A stretch of 64,000 bases of DNA. Origin: Simplicispira lacusdiani (GTDB lineage Bacteria > Pseudomonadota > Gammaproteobacteria > Burkholderiales > Burkholderiaceae_C). The DNA is taken from assembly GCF_003604195.1 (NCBI RefSeq), contig NZ_QXGR01000014.1:1-64000 (forward strand), written 5' to 3'. The translations under genes and the position numbers were made by a program. The first letter of the stretch is position 1, and the number at the start of each line of letters is the position of its first letter. Positions 35,431 to 43,608 of the stretch are shown piece by piece. A model generated the notes under the pieces. That model ran no database searches. It had not been told where the DNA came from and worked only from the letters and a program-made list of their open reading frames with translations.

Positions 35431-35790
35431 TCAACCACAGCAGGTGACGCGCCCAGGCTCCACCGCCTTGTTGCGGGTACAGCACTCGGCGTACAGAAAG
35501 CCCAGCAGTTCTTCCAGCCCGGCGGTGTTGGCGGTGCACCGCAGGAAGGTGCCTTCGCGCTGGACGGTCACCAAGCCCTCGTTCTTGAGCTTGTCCAAGT
35601 GGTGCGACAGCGTCGAGCCGGCCATGCCCAGCTCGGCCGCGATCTCGCCGACGAACAGCCCCTCGGGATGCGCGGTGAGCAGCAGCCGCACGATGGCCAA
35701 GCGGGGCTCGGTGCCCATCGCGGCGAGCATGCGCGCGAACCGGGCCGTGGTGGAGGGCTGGTGGGTTTGGGGCATTGGAGCTTCTTGCAT
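35431..35790 (-). CDS. arsR: ArsR-family arsenic-responsive repressor
   Basis: A 119-residue winged-helix repressor with the recognition helix region AGSTLSHHLDKLKNEGLV. There is no ELCVCDL-type pair in the alpha-3 helix; instead Cys103-Cys104 in the last helix and Cys117-Cys118 at the tail suggest a C-terminal arsenite site as in Acidithiobacillus ferrooxidans ArsR. It should repress its own arsR-arsM unit until As(III) binds. The ATG at 35790 and one at 35775 are both in frame; the shorter one leaves the palindromic operator clear of coding sequence. Confidence 0.9.
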   Translation of the reverse strand: MQEAPMPQTHQPSTTARFARMLAAMGTEPRLAIVRLLLTAHPEGLFVGEIAAELGMAGSTLSHHLDKLKNEGLVTVQREGTFLRCTANTAGLEELLGFLYAECCTRNKAVEPGRVTCCG

Positions 35791-35791
35791 C

Positions 35792-35817
35792 TATATTTCT
35801 ACAATAATCGAAATATA
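35792..35817 (-). promoter_or_regulatory. Putative ArsR operator
   Basis: TATATTTC (35792-35799) and GAAATATA (35810-35817) form a perfect inverted repeat with a 10-nt spacer, immediately upstream of arsR. Spacing and AT content fit ArsR-family operators overlapping the -10 region. Confidence 0.7.
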
Positions 35818-35970
35818 ACGCGGCTGTCAAGCGCACGTGGCAAGACCCGGAAGCCATCGAACCGGGTCGCTGCCGACGCTTGGCGAACGGCCTCCCAGGC
35901 CGAAGGCCGTTTTTTGAATCCTCCGGCCACGGCCCAGGCCCTCGCGGGCCCGGGGCGTTGCACAGGCTGC

Positions 35971-36888
35971 TTAAAACTGCTTCGCCACCGACAGCACCAG
36001 CGCCGTCCGGTCCAGCTTGCGCAAATTGCCGTTGGCATCCATGGCCGTGAACAGGCTGCGGTCGCGCACGCGCACGCCGGTGATCTCGGCGCCGAAGGTC
36101 AGGCCCCAGCGCTTGTGCGCGATGCCCACGCTGTAGTCCACGGTGTTGAGCACGCTGAAGTTGCGCACGGCCTGCAGGCCCACATGGGCGAGCAGGCGGG
36201 TCTGGCCGTCGAGCGGGTAGGCCACGTCAAAGTCCAGCAGGTGCGTGCCGCCGCTGCGGCGCATGCCGGGGCCGTAGCAGTTGAAGGCCGCGCTCGGGTC
36301 GCCGCCCGCCATCACGGCCGGCAGGTAGCCCGCGCAGACGGTGGAGGTGTTCAGGCCCCGGTAGTCGCGGCTCAGCACATGGAGGTAGCGCGCGTTCAGG
36401 ATGCCCCAGCCCAGCTCGCCCACCAGGTAGCTGGTGTGAAAGCGCGAGGTGGCCGTGCCCGTGGGCTGCAGGGCCTCGTCGAAGCCGGTGGGCACGTCCG
36501 TGGCGCGGGCCTGGGGGAAGAATTCGCGCGCGATGCCGGCGCCGTAGTGCCAGCCGTCGGGGTCGCCGCCCCGGTAGCCCACGGCCGCGAGCAGGGTGGC
36601 GCGGTTGCTTTCGGGGAAGATCACCTTGCTCACGCTGGCGAGTTGCAAGCGCCCGATGAAACCCGATTCGTGCGCGGCGTTGAGCGTGATTTCGGCGCCG
36701 GGCCGGTTGAAGGTGTCGGACACGCCGCGCGACTTGCGGTCGCTCAGCAGCTTCACCTCCGTGTCGATGGAATAGCTTTGCACCTCGGGCTCGGCCGGGG
36801 CCGCGCGGCCCTGTGCGAGGGCGCTGGCGCCCAGGGTGAGCGCGGCCAGCGCGAAGGCGCAGTGGCGTGCCAGAACAGTGTTGTGCAT
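35971..36888 (-). CDS. TorF-family putative porin (outer-membrane beta-barrel)
   Basis: A 305-residue exported protein with a signal peptide ending near ASALAQG and alternating beta-strand patterns, closing with LVLSVAKQF, a terminal Phe as in outer-membrane barrels. The segment TEVKLLSDRKSRGVSDTFNR matches the family described as TorF putative porins (TIGR02001). Role unknown. AGGAGA precedes the ATG at 36888. It is last in a five-gene minus-strand run of exported proteins. Confidence 0.8.
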   Translation of the reverse strand: MHNTVLARHCAFALAALTLGASALAQGRAAPAEPEVQSYSIDTEVKLLSDRKSRGVSDTFNRPGAEITLNAAHESGFIGRLQLASVSKVIFPESNRATLLAAVGYRGGDPDGWHYGAGIAREFFPQARATDVPTGFDEALQPTGTATSRFHTSYLVGELGWGILNARYLHVLSRDYRGLNTSTVCAGYLPAVMAGGDPSAAFNCYGPGMRRSGGTHLLDFDVAYPLDGQTRLLAHVGLQAVRNFSVLNTVDYSVGIAHKRWGLTFGAEITGVRVRDRSLFTAMDANGNLRKLDRTALVLSVAKQF

Positions 36889-36936
36889 GGTGTGTCTCCT
36901 CATGGTCGCCCTTGGCGGGTCTGGTGGGGGTTGGGG

Positions 36937-37368
36937 TCAGCGGGGCTTGCATCCCTCGGGGATGGCGGCCGTGCGCGCCATCTCCTCGGTTTCGCCGAGC
37001 ATTTCGGTGCCGATGTAGGCGCGCAGCGCCAGGGTGTCGCCCTTCACGCGCAGCGCGCCCTTGTAGTTCTTGCCGGTGCGCGGGTCGTGCACCCAGCCGT
37101 TGCGCCAGGCGCTGCCGTCCCATTGCCGCAGCTGGGCGATCTGCACGCCGCAGGCGTCCTGCGGCGTGCCCGCGTCCTTGTCCCAGACGATGCGGCCGCA
37201 CAGCGCGGCCGTGCCGCCCGCGTCGCAGGGCGCGAACTGGATGACGGCGGCCTTGTCGCCGCTGAGCCACAGGCCCTGGGCGTCTTGCGGGCTGGCGGCC
37301 AGGGCGCTGGTGGCCGGGGCGAGAAGCAGCGCCAGGGCAGGGGCTGCGAGGAAGGGAGTGGGGCGCAT
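36937..37368 (-). CDS. DUF2147 secreted protein
   Basis: A 143-residue protein with a Sec signal (MRPTPFLAAPALALLLAPAT, then SALAA) and the DUF2147 features GLWLSGDKAAVIQF, CGRIVWDKD and NYKGALRVKGDTLALRAYIG. DUF2147 is a small lipocalin-like barrel of unknown ligand. Four cysteines in the mature part could form disulfides. It lies 25 bp after the PLP-enzyme gene. Confidence 0.87.
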   Translation of the reverse strand: MRPTPFLAAPALALLLAPATSALAASPQDAQGLWLSGDKAAVIQFAPCDAGGTAALCGRIVWDKDAGTPQDACGVQIAQLRQWDGSAWRNGWVHDPRTGKNYKGALRVKGDTLALRAYIGTEMLGETEEMARTAAIPEGCKPR

Positions 37369-37393
37369 GGTCGGGGCTCCTGGGGTTGGGGGA

Positions 37394-38686
37394 TCAGGGT
37401 TGCGCGGGCAGCACGCTCCAGCGCTCGGCGGCCTTGCCGCCGGCCACCACGAGCAGGTCGCCGAACTGCTGCAGCACGGCCTCGCTCTGGCGCGGGCGCA
37501 GGAAGATGGTGTCGTTCACCTGCAGCGCCTGCGCGCCCGAGCCCACCAGCACCTGCTGGTTGGACGAGGTGCCGTACAGGCTGCTGGGTGCAAGCCCCTC
37601 GGGCGAGGCGGGGTCGGCCAGCCATTGGCCTCCGTAGATGAAATAGCCCAGGGCCTGGTTGCGGTCCCACCAGCGCGCCGCCTGGCTGATGCCCTGCACG
37701 CCGAACGGCAGGCTGAACGCCGCCGCCTTGAGCACGGGCGTGGCGATGAAGGCGGCCGGCCGCAGCGGCGCGAGCGCGGGCAGGTCGAAATCCGAGGGCT
37801 TGACCAGGGCCGAGCCCACGGCCACCTCGTTCGCGGCGCCCTGGCCGTCGTGCAGGTGGTAGGTGGGCGAGCCGGCGGCGTTCCAGGTGAACTGGGGGCC
37901 GTCCTGCAGGCCCAGTGCCTGCAGGGCCTGGGCCTTGAAGGCGGCGTACACCTCGCGCGCATGGGCCTGGGCGCTGGCGCGCACGCCCGGCAGGCCGGGC
38001 AGCTTGGCCAGGTGGGCGTCGTAGCCCATCAGGCCGGCGAATTCCAGCAGGGGCTCTTCCTTCAGCAGCCGCAGGGCCGTGGCCAGGGCCTGTGCATCGG
38101 CGAAGCCGCCGCGCCGCAGGCCCACGTCGATCTCCAGGTTGACGCGCATGCGCTGGCCCAGCGTGCGCGCCAGTGCGCGGTATTCGGCCATGCGCGCGGG
38201 CGTGTCGATCAGCCACTGCAGCCGGGACGCAAGGGCAGCAGCGTCGCCCCGGAACGCGGCGTAGAACTGCCGCGCGGCGCCCACCGGCAGGGGCTTGCCC
38301 AGCAGCAGGTCGGTGGCGGGGCGCTCTTGCGCCAGGGTCAGCAGGTAGGGCAGGTTGAACACCATCAGGCGCTGCGTGCCGGTGGCCTGCATCAGCCGGT
38401 CGAGCAGGGGCAGGCTGGGCAGCGACTTGGCCACCAGGCGCAGGTGCAGGCCGCTGGCCTGCACCTGCTGGCGCACGAGCGCGGCGTTGGCCAGCAGGCG
38501 TTCGAGGTCGATCACCATGCGCGGGGCGCTCGCGTCGGCGCTGTTCAGCGCCTGGGCCAGGGCCTGGAAGTAGGCGCCGTGCGGCGCGCCGGTGGGGGCC
38601 GGCCGCAGCGCCCAGCCGGCGGCAGCGGCGGAGCCGGCCACGGAGCCGGCCAACAGCAGCCGGCGGCGGGTGGGGGAGGGTTTCAT
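37394..38686 (-). CDS. Tat-exported DSD1-family PLP enzyme (alanine-racemase N-terminal fold)
   Basis: A 430-residue fold-type III PLP enzyme related to D-threonine aldolase and D-serine dehydratase. PLP lysine is probably Lys87 in LRLVAKSLP; NLEIDVGLRRGG and GLMGYDAHL line the barrel. The N-terminus has PTRRRLLLAGSVAGSAAAAG, a strong twin-arginine signal, so the folded holoenzyme should act in the periplasm. Reaction unknown (lyase, dehydratase or racemase on a D-hydroxy amino acid). Its start overlaps the stop of the FAD oxidase gene as ATGA. Confidence 0.85.
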   Translation of the reverse strand: MKPSPTRRRLLLAGSVAGSAAAAGWALRPAPTGAPHGAYFQALAQALNSADASAPRMVIDLERLLANAALVRQQVQASGLHLRLVAKSLPSLPLLDRLMQATGTQRLMVFNLPYLLTLAQERPATDLLLGKPLPVGAARQFYAAFRGDAAALASRLQWLIDTPARMAEYRALARTLGQRMRVNLEIDVGLRRGGFADAQALATALRLLKEEPLLEFAGLMGYDAHLAKLPGLPGVRASAQAHAREVYAAFKAQALQALGLQDGPQFTWNAAGSPTYHLHDGQGAANEVAVGSALVKPSDFDLPALAPLRPAAFIATPVLKAAAFSLPFGVQGISQAARWWDRNQALGYFIYGGQWLADPASPEGLAPSSLYGTSSNQQVLVGSGAQALQVNDTIFLRPRQSEAVLQQFGDLLVVAGGKAAERWSVLPAQP

Positions 38687-40092
38687 GCGGGAGTCACTCC
38701 AAACACTTCGCGCAGGTGCGCGTTGAGAAAGCGCCCCTGCGGGTCGAGCGAGGCGCGCAGCTCCAGAAAGTCTTTCCAGCGCGGGTACAGCGGCGCCAGT
38801 TGTGCCGCCCGCAGCCCGTGCAGCTTGCCCCAGTGCGGCCGGCCGCCATGGCGCCGCAGGATGGCGCCGATGGCGTCCACCAGGTAGCCGTGCGGCTCGT
38901 CGGCCGCCGCGTGCACCGCGATGGAGCAGCTGGGCTGCTGGTGGAACGGGCTCAGCCAGGCGTCGTCGGGCGCGACGAAGCGGAATTCAAGCGGGAAGAA
39001 CACCTCGTTGCGCGACTCCAGCGCCGCGATCACCTCGCGCAGGCAGGCCAGGCCGGCCTCGCGCGGCAGGTGGTATTCGGTTTCGTTGAAGCGCGTGGGC
39101 CGGTGGGTGGACAGCAGCCGCCACGAGCGGTTGCGCGCCTCCTCGGCCGGCGTGCGCCGCAGGATCTGGCCCGCCACCCAGCGCCGCAGCGCGGGAACAT
39201 GGCCCAGCGTGTCGCGCAGGCGGCGCAGGTCGCGCAGCACGTCCTCGTCGGCGGCGGGGGGCATCAGCACGTCGGTGCCCGGGGCGGGATCGTGGGCGAT
39301 ACCGGCGCAGTGCCCGGTGAAGGGCAGCCAGTAGAACTCGAAGTTGCGGTGCTGGCGCGCCAGTTGCTCGGCGTTGGCCAGCATGGCCTCGGTGGGCTCG
39401 ATCCAGACGCGCCGGCGCAGCTGGAAGGCATCGACCACGCGCACCGTGGCCTGCGTGACCACGCCCAGGCAGCCCAGCGACACGCGCGCGGCGGCCAGCA
39501 GCTCGGGGCGTTGCTGTTCGGAGCATTCGAGCACCTCGCCGCGCGCCGTGACCAGGCGCAGCCCCACCACGTCGGCATGCATGGCGGGCAGCGTGGCGCC
39601 GGTGCCGTGCGTGCCGGTGGCGATGGCGCCCGCCAGGCTCTGCAGGTCGATGTCGGGCAGCACGCGCAGCGCCAGATTGGCCTGGTCGAGCTGGCGCGAC
39701 ACCACCGACAGCCGCGTGCCGGCCTGCACGCGGGCCAGCGGCTCGCTGCCCGGAAGCACCGTGACGCCCGACATCCGGTCCAGCGACACCAGCATGCCCT
39801 CGGTGGGCACCAGCGGCGTGAACGAATGCCCCGCGCCCACGCAGCGCACCGGCAGGGCGGGGTGTTCGCGCAGCAGCGCGGCCACTTCCGCCTCGCTGCC
39901 CGGGGTGGCGCGCAGGCGCGGGCTGGCGCTGTGCAGGCCCGACCAGTTGCGCCAGGGGGTGGGCGCGGGCGGGGTGGGGGCGGGTGCCGGAGCCTGCGCT
40001 GGCGCGCGCAGGGCGGGCAGGGCCAGGGCGCAGGCGGCGCTGGCGCGCAGCAGGGCGCGGCGGCCGGAGTCGGTGGGGGCGGGAGGTGTCAT
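38683..40092 (-). CDS. Tat-exported FAD-linked aldonolactone oxidase-like protein
   Basis: A 469-residue oxidoreductase of the D-arabinono-/L-gulono-1,4-lactone oxidase family. FAD-binding PCMH domain with PVRCVGAGHSFTPLV and GAIATGTHGTGATLPA (no HWXK-type His in place; GTHG holds the FAD), and an ALO domain ending with RPHWGKLHGL. The N-terminus SGRRALLRASAACALALPAL is a twin-arginine signal. Substrate unknown. It overlaps both neighbours by ATGA, with a cytochrome c gene upstream that could take its electrons. Confidence 0.85.
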   Translation of the reverse strand: MTPPAPTDSGRRALLRASAACALALPALRAPAQAPAPAPTPPAPTPWRNWSGLHSASPRLRATPGSEAEVAALLREHPALPVRCVGAGHSFTPLVPTEGMLVSLDRMSGVTVLPGSEPLARVQAGTRLSVVSRQLDQANLALRVLPDIDLQSLAGAIATGTHGTGATLPAMHADVVGLRLVTARGEVLECSEQQRPELLAAARVSLGCLGVVTQATVRVVDAFQLRRRVWIEPTEAMLANAEQLARQHRNFEFYWLPFTGHCAGIAHDPAPGTDVLMPPAADEDVLRDLRRLRDTLGHVPALRRWVAGQILRRTPAEEARNRSWRLLSTHRPTRFNETEYHLPREAGLACLREVIAALESRNEVFFPLEFRFVAPDDAWLSPFHQQPSCSIAVHAAADEPHGYLVDAIGAILRRHGGRPHWGKLHGLRAAQLAPLYPRWKDFLELRASLDPQGRFLNAHLREVFGVTPA

Positions 40093-40499
40093 GGGGTGGG
40101 GCTTTGGGCCATGAAGGCGATGAGGGCGCGCAGGTCTTGCGCGCTGCAATCGGCGCACTGGCCGCGCGCAGGCATGGCGTTGAAGCCGTTTTCGGTGCGG
40201 GCCAGCAGGGTGTCCATGCCCTGGCGCAGGCGCGGGGCCCAGGCGCTGGCGGCCCCGGTCAGCGGGGCGCCGCTGCCGGCCTGGGCGTGGCAGAGCATGC
40301 AGGAGCGTTCGTAGGCGTTGGCGAGGGCGGGATCGGCCGGGCGCATCTGCTGCGCGCGGGCCAGCTCCTGGGGCGTGGGCGGGGTCTCGCGCTGCGCGCA
40401 GCCGGCCAGCAGGCACAGCGCCAGCAGCGGCCCGAGCGCCCGCCCGGGCGCCGCCGTGGCGGGCCGCGCGGGTGGCGTGGCAGGTTCGTGGAACTTCAT
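40089..40499 (-). CDS. Small c-type cytochrome lipoprotein
   Basis: A 136-residue protein with a lipobox LLAGC (Cys34), a single haem site CMLCH (67-71), and a probable axial Met109 in NAMPARG. The pair C115/C118 is as in cytochrome c5 proteins. It should be a membrane-anchored periplasmic electron carrier, likely acceptor for the FAD oxidase encoded next. First gene of the five-gene run; divergent from a TetR regulator. Confidence 0.88.
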   Translation of the reverse strand: MKFHEPATPPARPATAAPGRALGPLLALCLLAGCAQRETPPTPQELARAQQMRPADPALANAYERSCMLCHAQAGSGAPLTGAASAWAPRLRQGMDTLLARTENGFNAMPARGQCADCSAQDLRALIAFMAQSPTP

Positions 40500-40643
40500 G
40501 AAAACAATGATCTCAAAAAAAACAATGTTTTTTATTGGGGTTTGTTCCAGGGGGCCGTGGCAAGCGGGAACGTCAGGCTGGCGCTATGCTTGGGATGACG
40601 TCATCTGGCGCCCCCGGGTTGGGGGCGCTGCAAGGGGAGTGGT
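40500..40643. promoter_or_regulatory. Divergent promoter region of the exported redox cluster and tetR
   Basis: A near-palindromic A/T tract, eight A then CAATG then six T (40515-40533), close to the cytochrome start. It could be a TetR operator or simply a promoter element. Confidence 0.4.
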
Positions 40644-41348
40644 TTGAACGCGAAGGCAAGACAGGCAGACACCAAGGGCGCGGCGAAGCCGCCAGGGCGC
40701 AAGCAATTGCGCGAGCGCGAGGCATCGCAGCGCCGCAATGCCATGCTGGCGGCGGTGCGCAAGCTGCTGCAAAAAGGCGGTGTGCAGGCCGTGACCATGC
40801 GCGCGGTGGCCGACGCCGTGGGCGCGTCCACCACCATGGTCTACGCGCTGTTCCCGGACAAGGCGGCGCTGATCGCGCAGTCGGTGGACCGCGACCTCAA
40901 GAAGCTCTCGCGCCACCTGCTCGAAGCCAGCGAGGGCGAGGGCGGCGCCACCGGCAAGCTCCGGCGCGTGGCCCATGCCTATGTGGCGCACGGCATCGCG
41001 CACCCCCTGCAGTACCGGCTGGTGTTCATGGAGCGCCGCCCGCCCTCGGCCATCGAGGATTCGAGCATCGAGCAGGGCAATGTGTCGGAGGACGCCTATG
41101 CGCTGGTCTGCGCCCTGGTGGCCGGCATGCTGGACGAGCACGGCATGGCGCTGGCACAACAGGAGGTGGAAACCGTGGCCCAGATGGTCTGGGAAAGCCT
41201 GCACGGCCTGGTGGCGCTGCGCATCTGCACCGGCGACGACCCCTGGATCAACCGCCAGGGCGTGCCCGAGCACCTGGACCTCATGCTTGATGTGCTGCTG
41301 CAGGGCATCGTGGCGCGCTGGCAGGGGCCGGGAGCCCCCAGGGTGTGA
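40644..41348 (+). CDS. TetR-family transcriptional regulator
   Basis: A 234-residue regulator with a basic lead (KQLREREASQRRNAM) and the TetR HTH at about residues 50-75 (VTMRAVADAVGASTTMVYAL), followed by a helical ligand domain with WESLHGLVALRI, the TetR_C type. No ATG lies before the HTH in frame; the TTG at 40644 has GGGGAG five to ten bases upstream and is my choice. Divergent from the cytochrome/FAD oxidase/PLP cluster, which it probably controls. Confidence 0.85.
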   Translation: MNAKARQADTKGAAKPPGRKQLREREASQRRNAMLAAVRKLLQKGGVQAVTMRAVADAVGASTTMVYALFPDKAALIAQSVDRDLKKLSRHLLEASEGEGGATGKLRRVAHAYVAHGIAHPLQYRLVFMERRPPSAIEDSSIEQGNVSEDAYALVCALVAGMLDEHGMALAQQEVETVAQMVWESLHGLVALRICTGDDPWINRQGVPEHLDLMLDVLLQGIVARWQGPGAPRV

Positions 41349-41380
41349 ACAAAAACGGACTCCAGGGGCCTGTGGGTAAG

Positions 41381-41413
41381 CGCCATTAGCTATCAAATTA
41401 ATAGCTAATGGCG
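41381..41413. repeat. Dispersed repeat family A, copy 7 (perfect 13-bp hairpin after tetR)
   Basis: CGCCATTAGCTAT (41381-41393) pairs exactly with ATAGCTAATGGCG (41401-41413), loop CAAATTA. Sits between the convergent tetR and USP genes and can serve as a terminator. Confidence 0.8.
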
Positions 41414-41481
41414 GCCATGGGGCATCGCCCTTTCATGCGGGCGCATGGCGGCATGGCGCACCGCCGCGCTGTGCGCGGGAC

Positions 41482-41997
41482 TCAACGCACGATGAGGATG
41501 GGTATCCCGGCCAAGTGCAAGACCTTGTAGGCCACGGAGCCCAGCAGCACGGACGCGGCGGCGGTCAGCCCGTGCGAACCCATGGCGATGCCGTGGCTGC
41601 CCAGTGCCTCGGCCAGGCCCACGATTTCGGGCGCTGTTTCGCCCATGACGGCATGCAGGCGCCAGCGCAGGCCCGCCGCGTCGAGCAGTTGGCGGGCCTG
41701 GGCCGTGGCGGCCCAGCCGCCGCGCGCCAGCCCGGTCTCCGCCGCCTCCTTGCTCAGCCAGGATTGGACATGCACCAGGTCCACCTCGGCGCCCGGCGCC
41801 AGCGCCGCCAGGCGCGCCGCCATCGCGACGGCGCGCGACGAGCAGGCGGAGCCATCGACCGCCACCAGCCAGCGCGCGCTGCCGTGGGCGGCATGGGTTC
41901 CGGTGCCGTGCCAGGTGACGGCGACGAGCCGGCCCATGCCGTCGCGCCGTTCGAGGCCGGGCGCCGGCATGTTGTCGGGCATGGCCGCAGGGGTCAT
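41482..41997 (-). CDS. Universal stress protein, ATP-binding type
   Basis: A 171-residue USP-family protein with an N-terminal extension of about 40 residues, core from WLVAVDGSACSSRAV, and the nucleotide motif G-2x-G-9x-GS (GSHGLTAAASVLLGS) intact. Its start overlaps the terC stop (ATGA), and AGGAG precedes it, so it is translationally coupled to TerC. Confidence 0.87.
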   Translation of the reverse strand: MTPAAMPDNMPAPGLERRDGMGRLVAVTWHGTGTHAAHGSARWLVAVDGSACSSRAVAMAARLAALAPGAEVDLVHVQSWLSKEAAETGLARGGWAATAQARQLLDAAGLRWRLHAVMGETAPEIVGLAEALGSHGIAMGSHGLTAAASVLLGSVAYKVLHLAGIPILIVR

Positions 41998-42968
41998 AAG
42001 GTGCTCCTGGAGGTTTTGTTGCCGGAGAGCCTGAGGCTGAGAACCACGGAGATCAGGATGATCAAGCCCACGATCAGCAGCGACCACTGCACCGGCATGT
42101 GGAACCAGGGCATGGCCAGCATCTTCCCGCCGATATAGACCAGCACCAGGGCCAGGCCGTATTTGAGCAGGTGAAAGCGCTCGGCCATGTCGGCCAGCAG
42201 AAAGTACAGCGCCCGCAGGCCCATCACGGCGAAGATGTTGGACGTGAACACGATGAACGGGTCGGTGGTGACCGCGAAGATGGCCGGGATGCTGTCCACG
42301 GCAAAGACCAGGTCGCTGGCCTCGATCATCATGAGCACCAGGAACATCGGCGTCGCGTGCCGCACCCCGTCGATGCGCACGAAGAAGGCCTGGCCGTGAA
42401 ACCCCGGCGTGATGCGCATGTGGCCGCGCAGCCAGCGCAGCAAGGGGTTCTTCTCCAGGTCGGGCTTCTGGTCGGCCATGAGCAGCATCTTGACGCCCGT
42501 CACCACGAGGAACAGGCCGAACACGTACAGCACCCAGGCGAACTGCGACACCAGCCAGACACCGCCCAGGATCATCGCGGCGCGCATGATGATCGCGCCC
42601 AGCACGCCATACAGCAGCACGCGGCGCTGCAGCTCCGGCGGAACGGCGAAGTAGCCGAAGATCATCACGAACACGAACATGTTGTCCACCGACAAGGCCT
42701 GCTCGATCAGGTAGCCGGTGAAAAACTCCAGCGCCTTGCGGTTGGCGACCTCGCGGCCGGCCACGCCGTCCAGGTACCACCACAGCAGGGCGCCAAACGT
42801 GCTGGCCAGGGCCACCCAGGCCGTGGCCCAGCCCGCGGCCTCCTTGGCCGAAACGCGGTGGGCCTTGTTGCCGCCGAGCACGAACAAATCCAGGGCCAGC
42901 ATCGCCAGCACGAAGACGATGAAGCCGGCCCACATCGGGCCCGTGGCCAGGGATTCGATGGGGTTCAT
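41994..42968 (-). CDS. TerC-family integral membrane protein
   Basis: A 324-residue protein with about nine membrane segments and the TerC signatures EQALSVDNMFVFVMIF and EASDLVFAVDSIPAIFAVT, whose acidic residues are thought to bind metal ions. Members act in tellurite resistance or manganese export (the Alx/MeeF type); ion specificity is not readable here. It lies between two universal stress protein genes with very short gaps. Confidence 0.9.
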   Translation of the reverse strand: MNPIESLATGPMWAGFIVFVLAMLALDLFVLGGNKAHRVSAKEAAGWATAWVALASTFGALLWWYLDGVAGREVANRKALEFFTGYLIEQALSVDNMFVFVMIFGYFAVPPELQRRVLLYGVLGAIIMRAAMILGGVWLVSQFAWVLYVFGLFLVVTGVKMLLMADQKPDLEKNPLLRWLRGHMRITPGFHGQAFFVRIDGVRHATPMFLVLMMIEASDLVFAVDSIPAIFAVTTDPFIVFTSNIFAVMGLRALYFLLADMAERFHLLKYGLALVLVYIGGKMLAMPWFHMPVQWSLLIVGLIILISVVLSLRLSGNKTSRSTL

Positions 42969-42974
42969 ACCTTC

Positions 42975-43481
42975 TCAGCTGGCGGCCATCCACAGCACGG
43001 CGATGCCCGCGCCCAGGCCCGCCGGAATGCCCACGCGCTCCAGCGCCGAGGGAGGCTCGCCGGCAATCACCTCCACGGGCACGGTCGTGCGCTCGATCAC
43101 CTGGTTGGTGACCGAGTTCTCCACCAGGCGGACCAGCGAACTCTTGCGCGCCGTGCTCATGACGATGCAATCGCACTGGAGCCGGCGCGCCGCCTCCACG
43201 ATGCAGTCGGCCTTGTCGCCCACCTCGGAATGGACGGTGTAGGGCACGCCAGCGGCGTCCAGCGTCTGCCGGACGGACGCGAGCGCCAGCTCGGCCTGCT
43301 CCTCATGGAACTCCCTGCGGTCCTGCCGGCTGGTGAAGTCGCTGACCAGCCGGGGGAATGGCGGCTGCACGTTCAGGACATGGATTTCAAGCTCATGGTT
43401 CTTCATGAACTCGCCGATCACGTGGCGTATGCCGTGCTGCGAATTGGGCGAACCATCCGCTGGAACAAGGACTCTCAACAT
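42975..43481 (-). CDS. Universal stress protein with degenerate nucleotide motif and C-terminal hydrophobic tail
   Basis: A 168-residue USP-family protein (LRVLVPADGSPNSQHGIRHV). The usual G-2x-G-9x-G(S/T) is replaced by STARKSSLVRLVENS, so ATP binding is doubtful. The last 18 residues (IPAGLGAGIAVLWMAAS) are hydrophobic and may reach the membrane. It is 6 bp upstream of terC, first gene of the USP-TerC-USP operon, and divergent from a LysR-type regulator. Confidence 0.87.
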   Translation of the reverse strand: MLRVLVPADGSPNSQHGIRHVIGEFMKNHELEIHVLNVQPPFPRLVSDFTSRQDRREFHEEQAELALASVRQTLDAAGVPYTVHSEVGDKADCIVEAARRLQCDCIVMSTARKSSLVRLVENSVTNQVIERTTVPVEVIAGEPPSALERVGIPAGLGAGIAVLWMAAS

Positions 43482-43608
43482 GGCTTTTCTCCTGCAGGTT
43501 CGTGGGATGGGCGGCTCGTCTGCGAACAGGCCCTGGGCCCAACGATAGTGATGCGGCTAGTTTGTGAAAGCAGATAATCAAGAAACAACAGTTCTGAAAA
43601 ACCGGACC

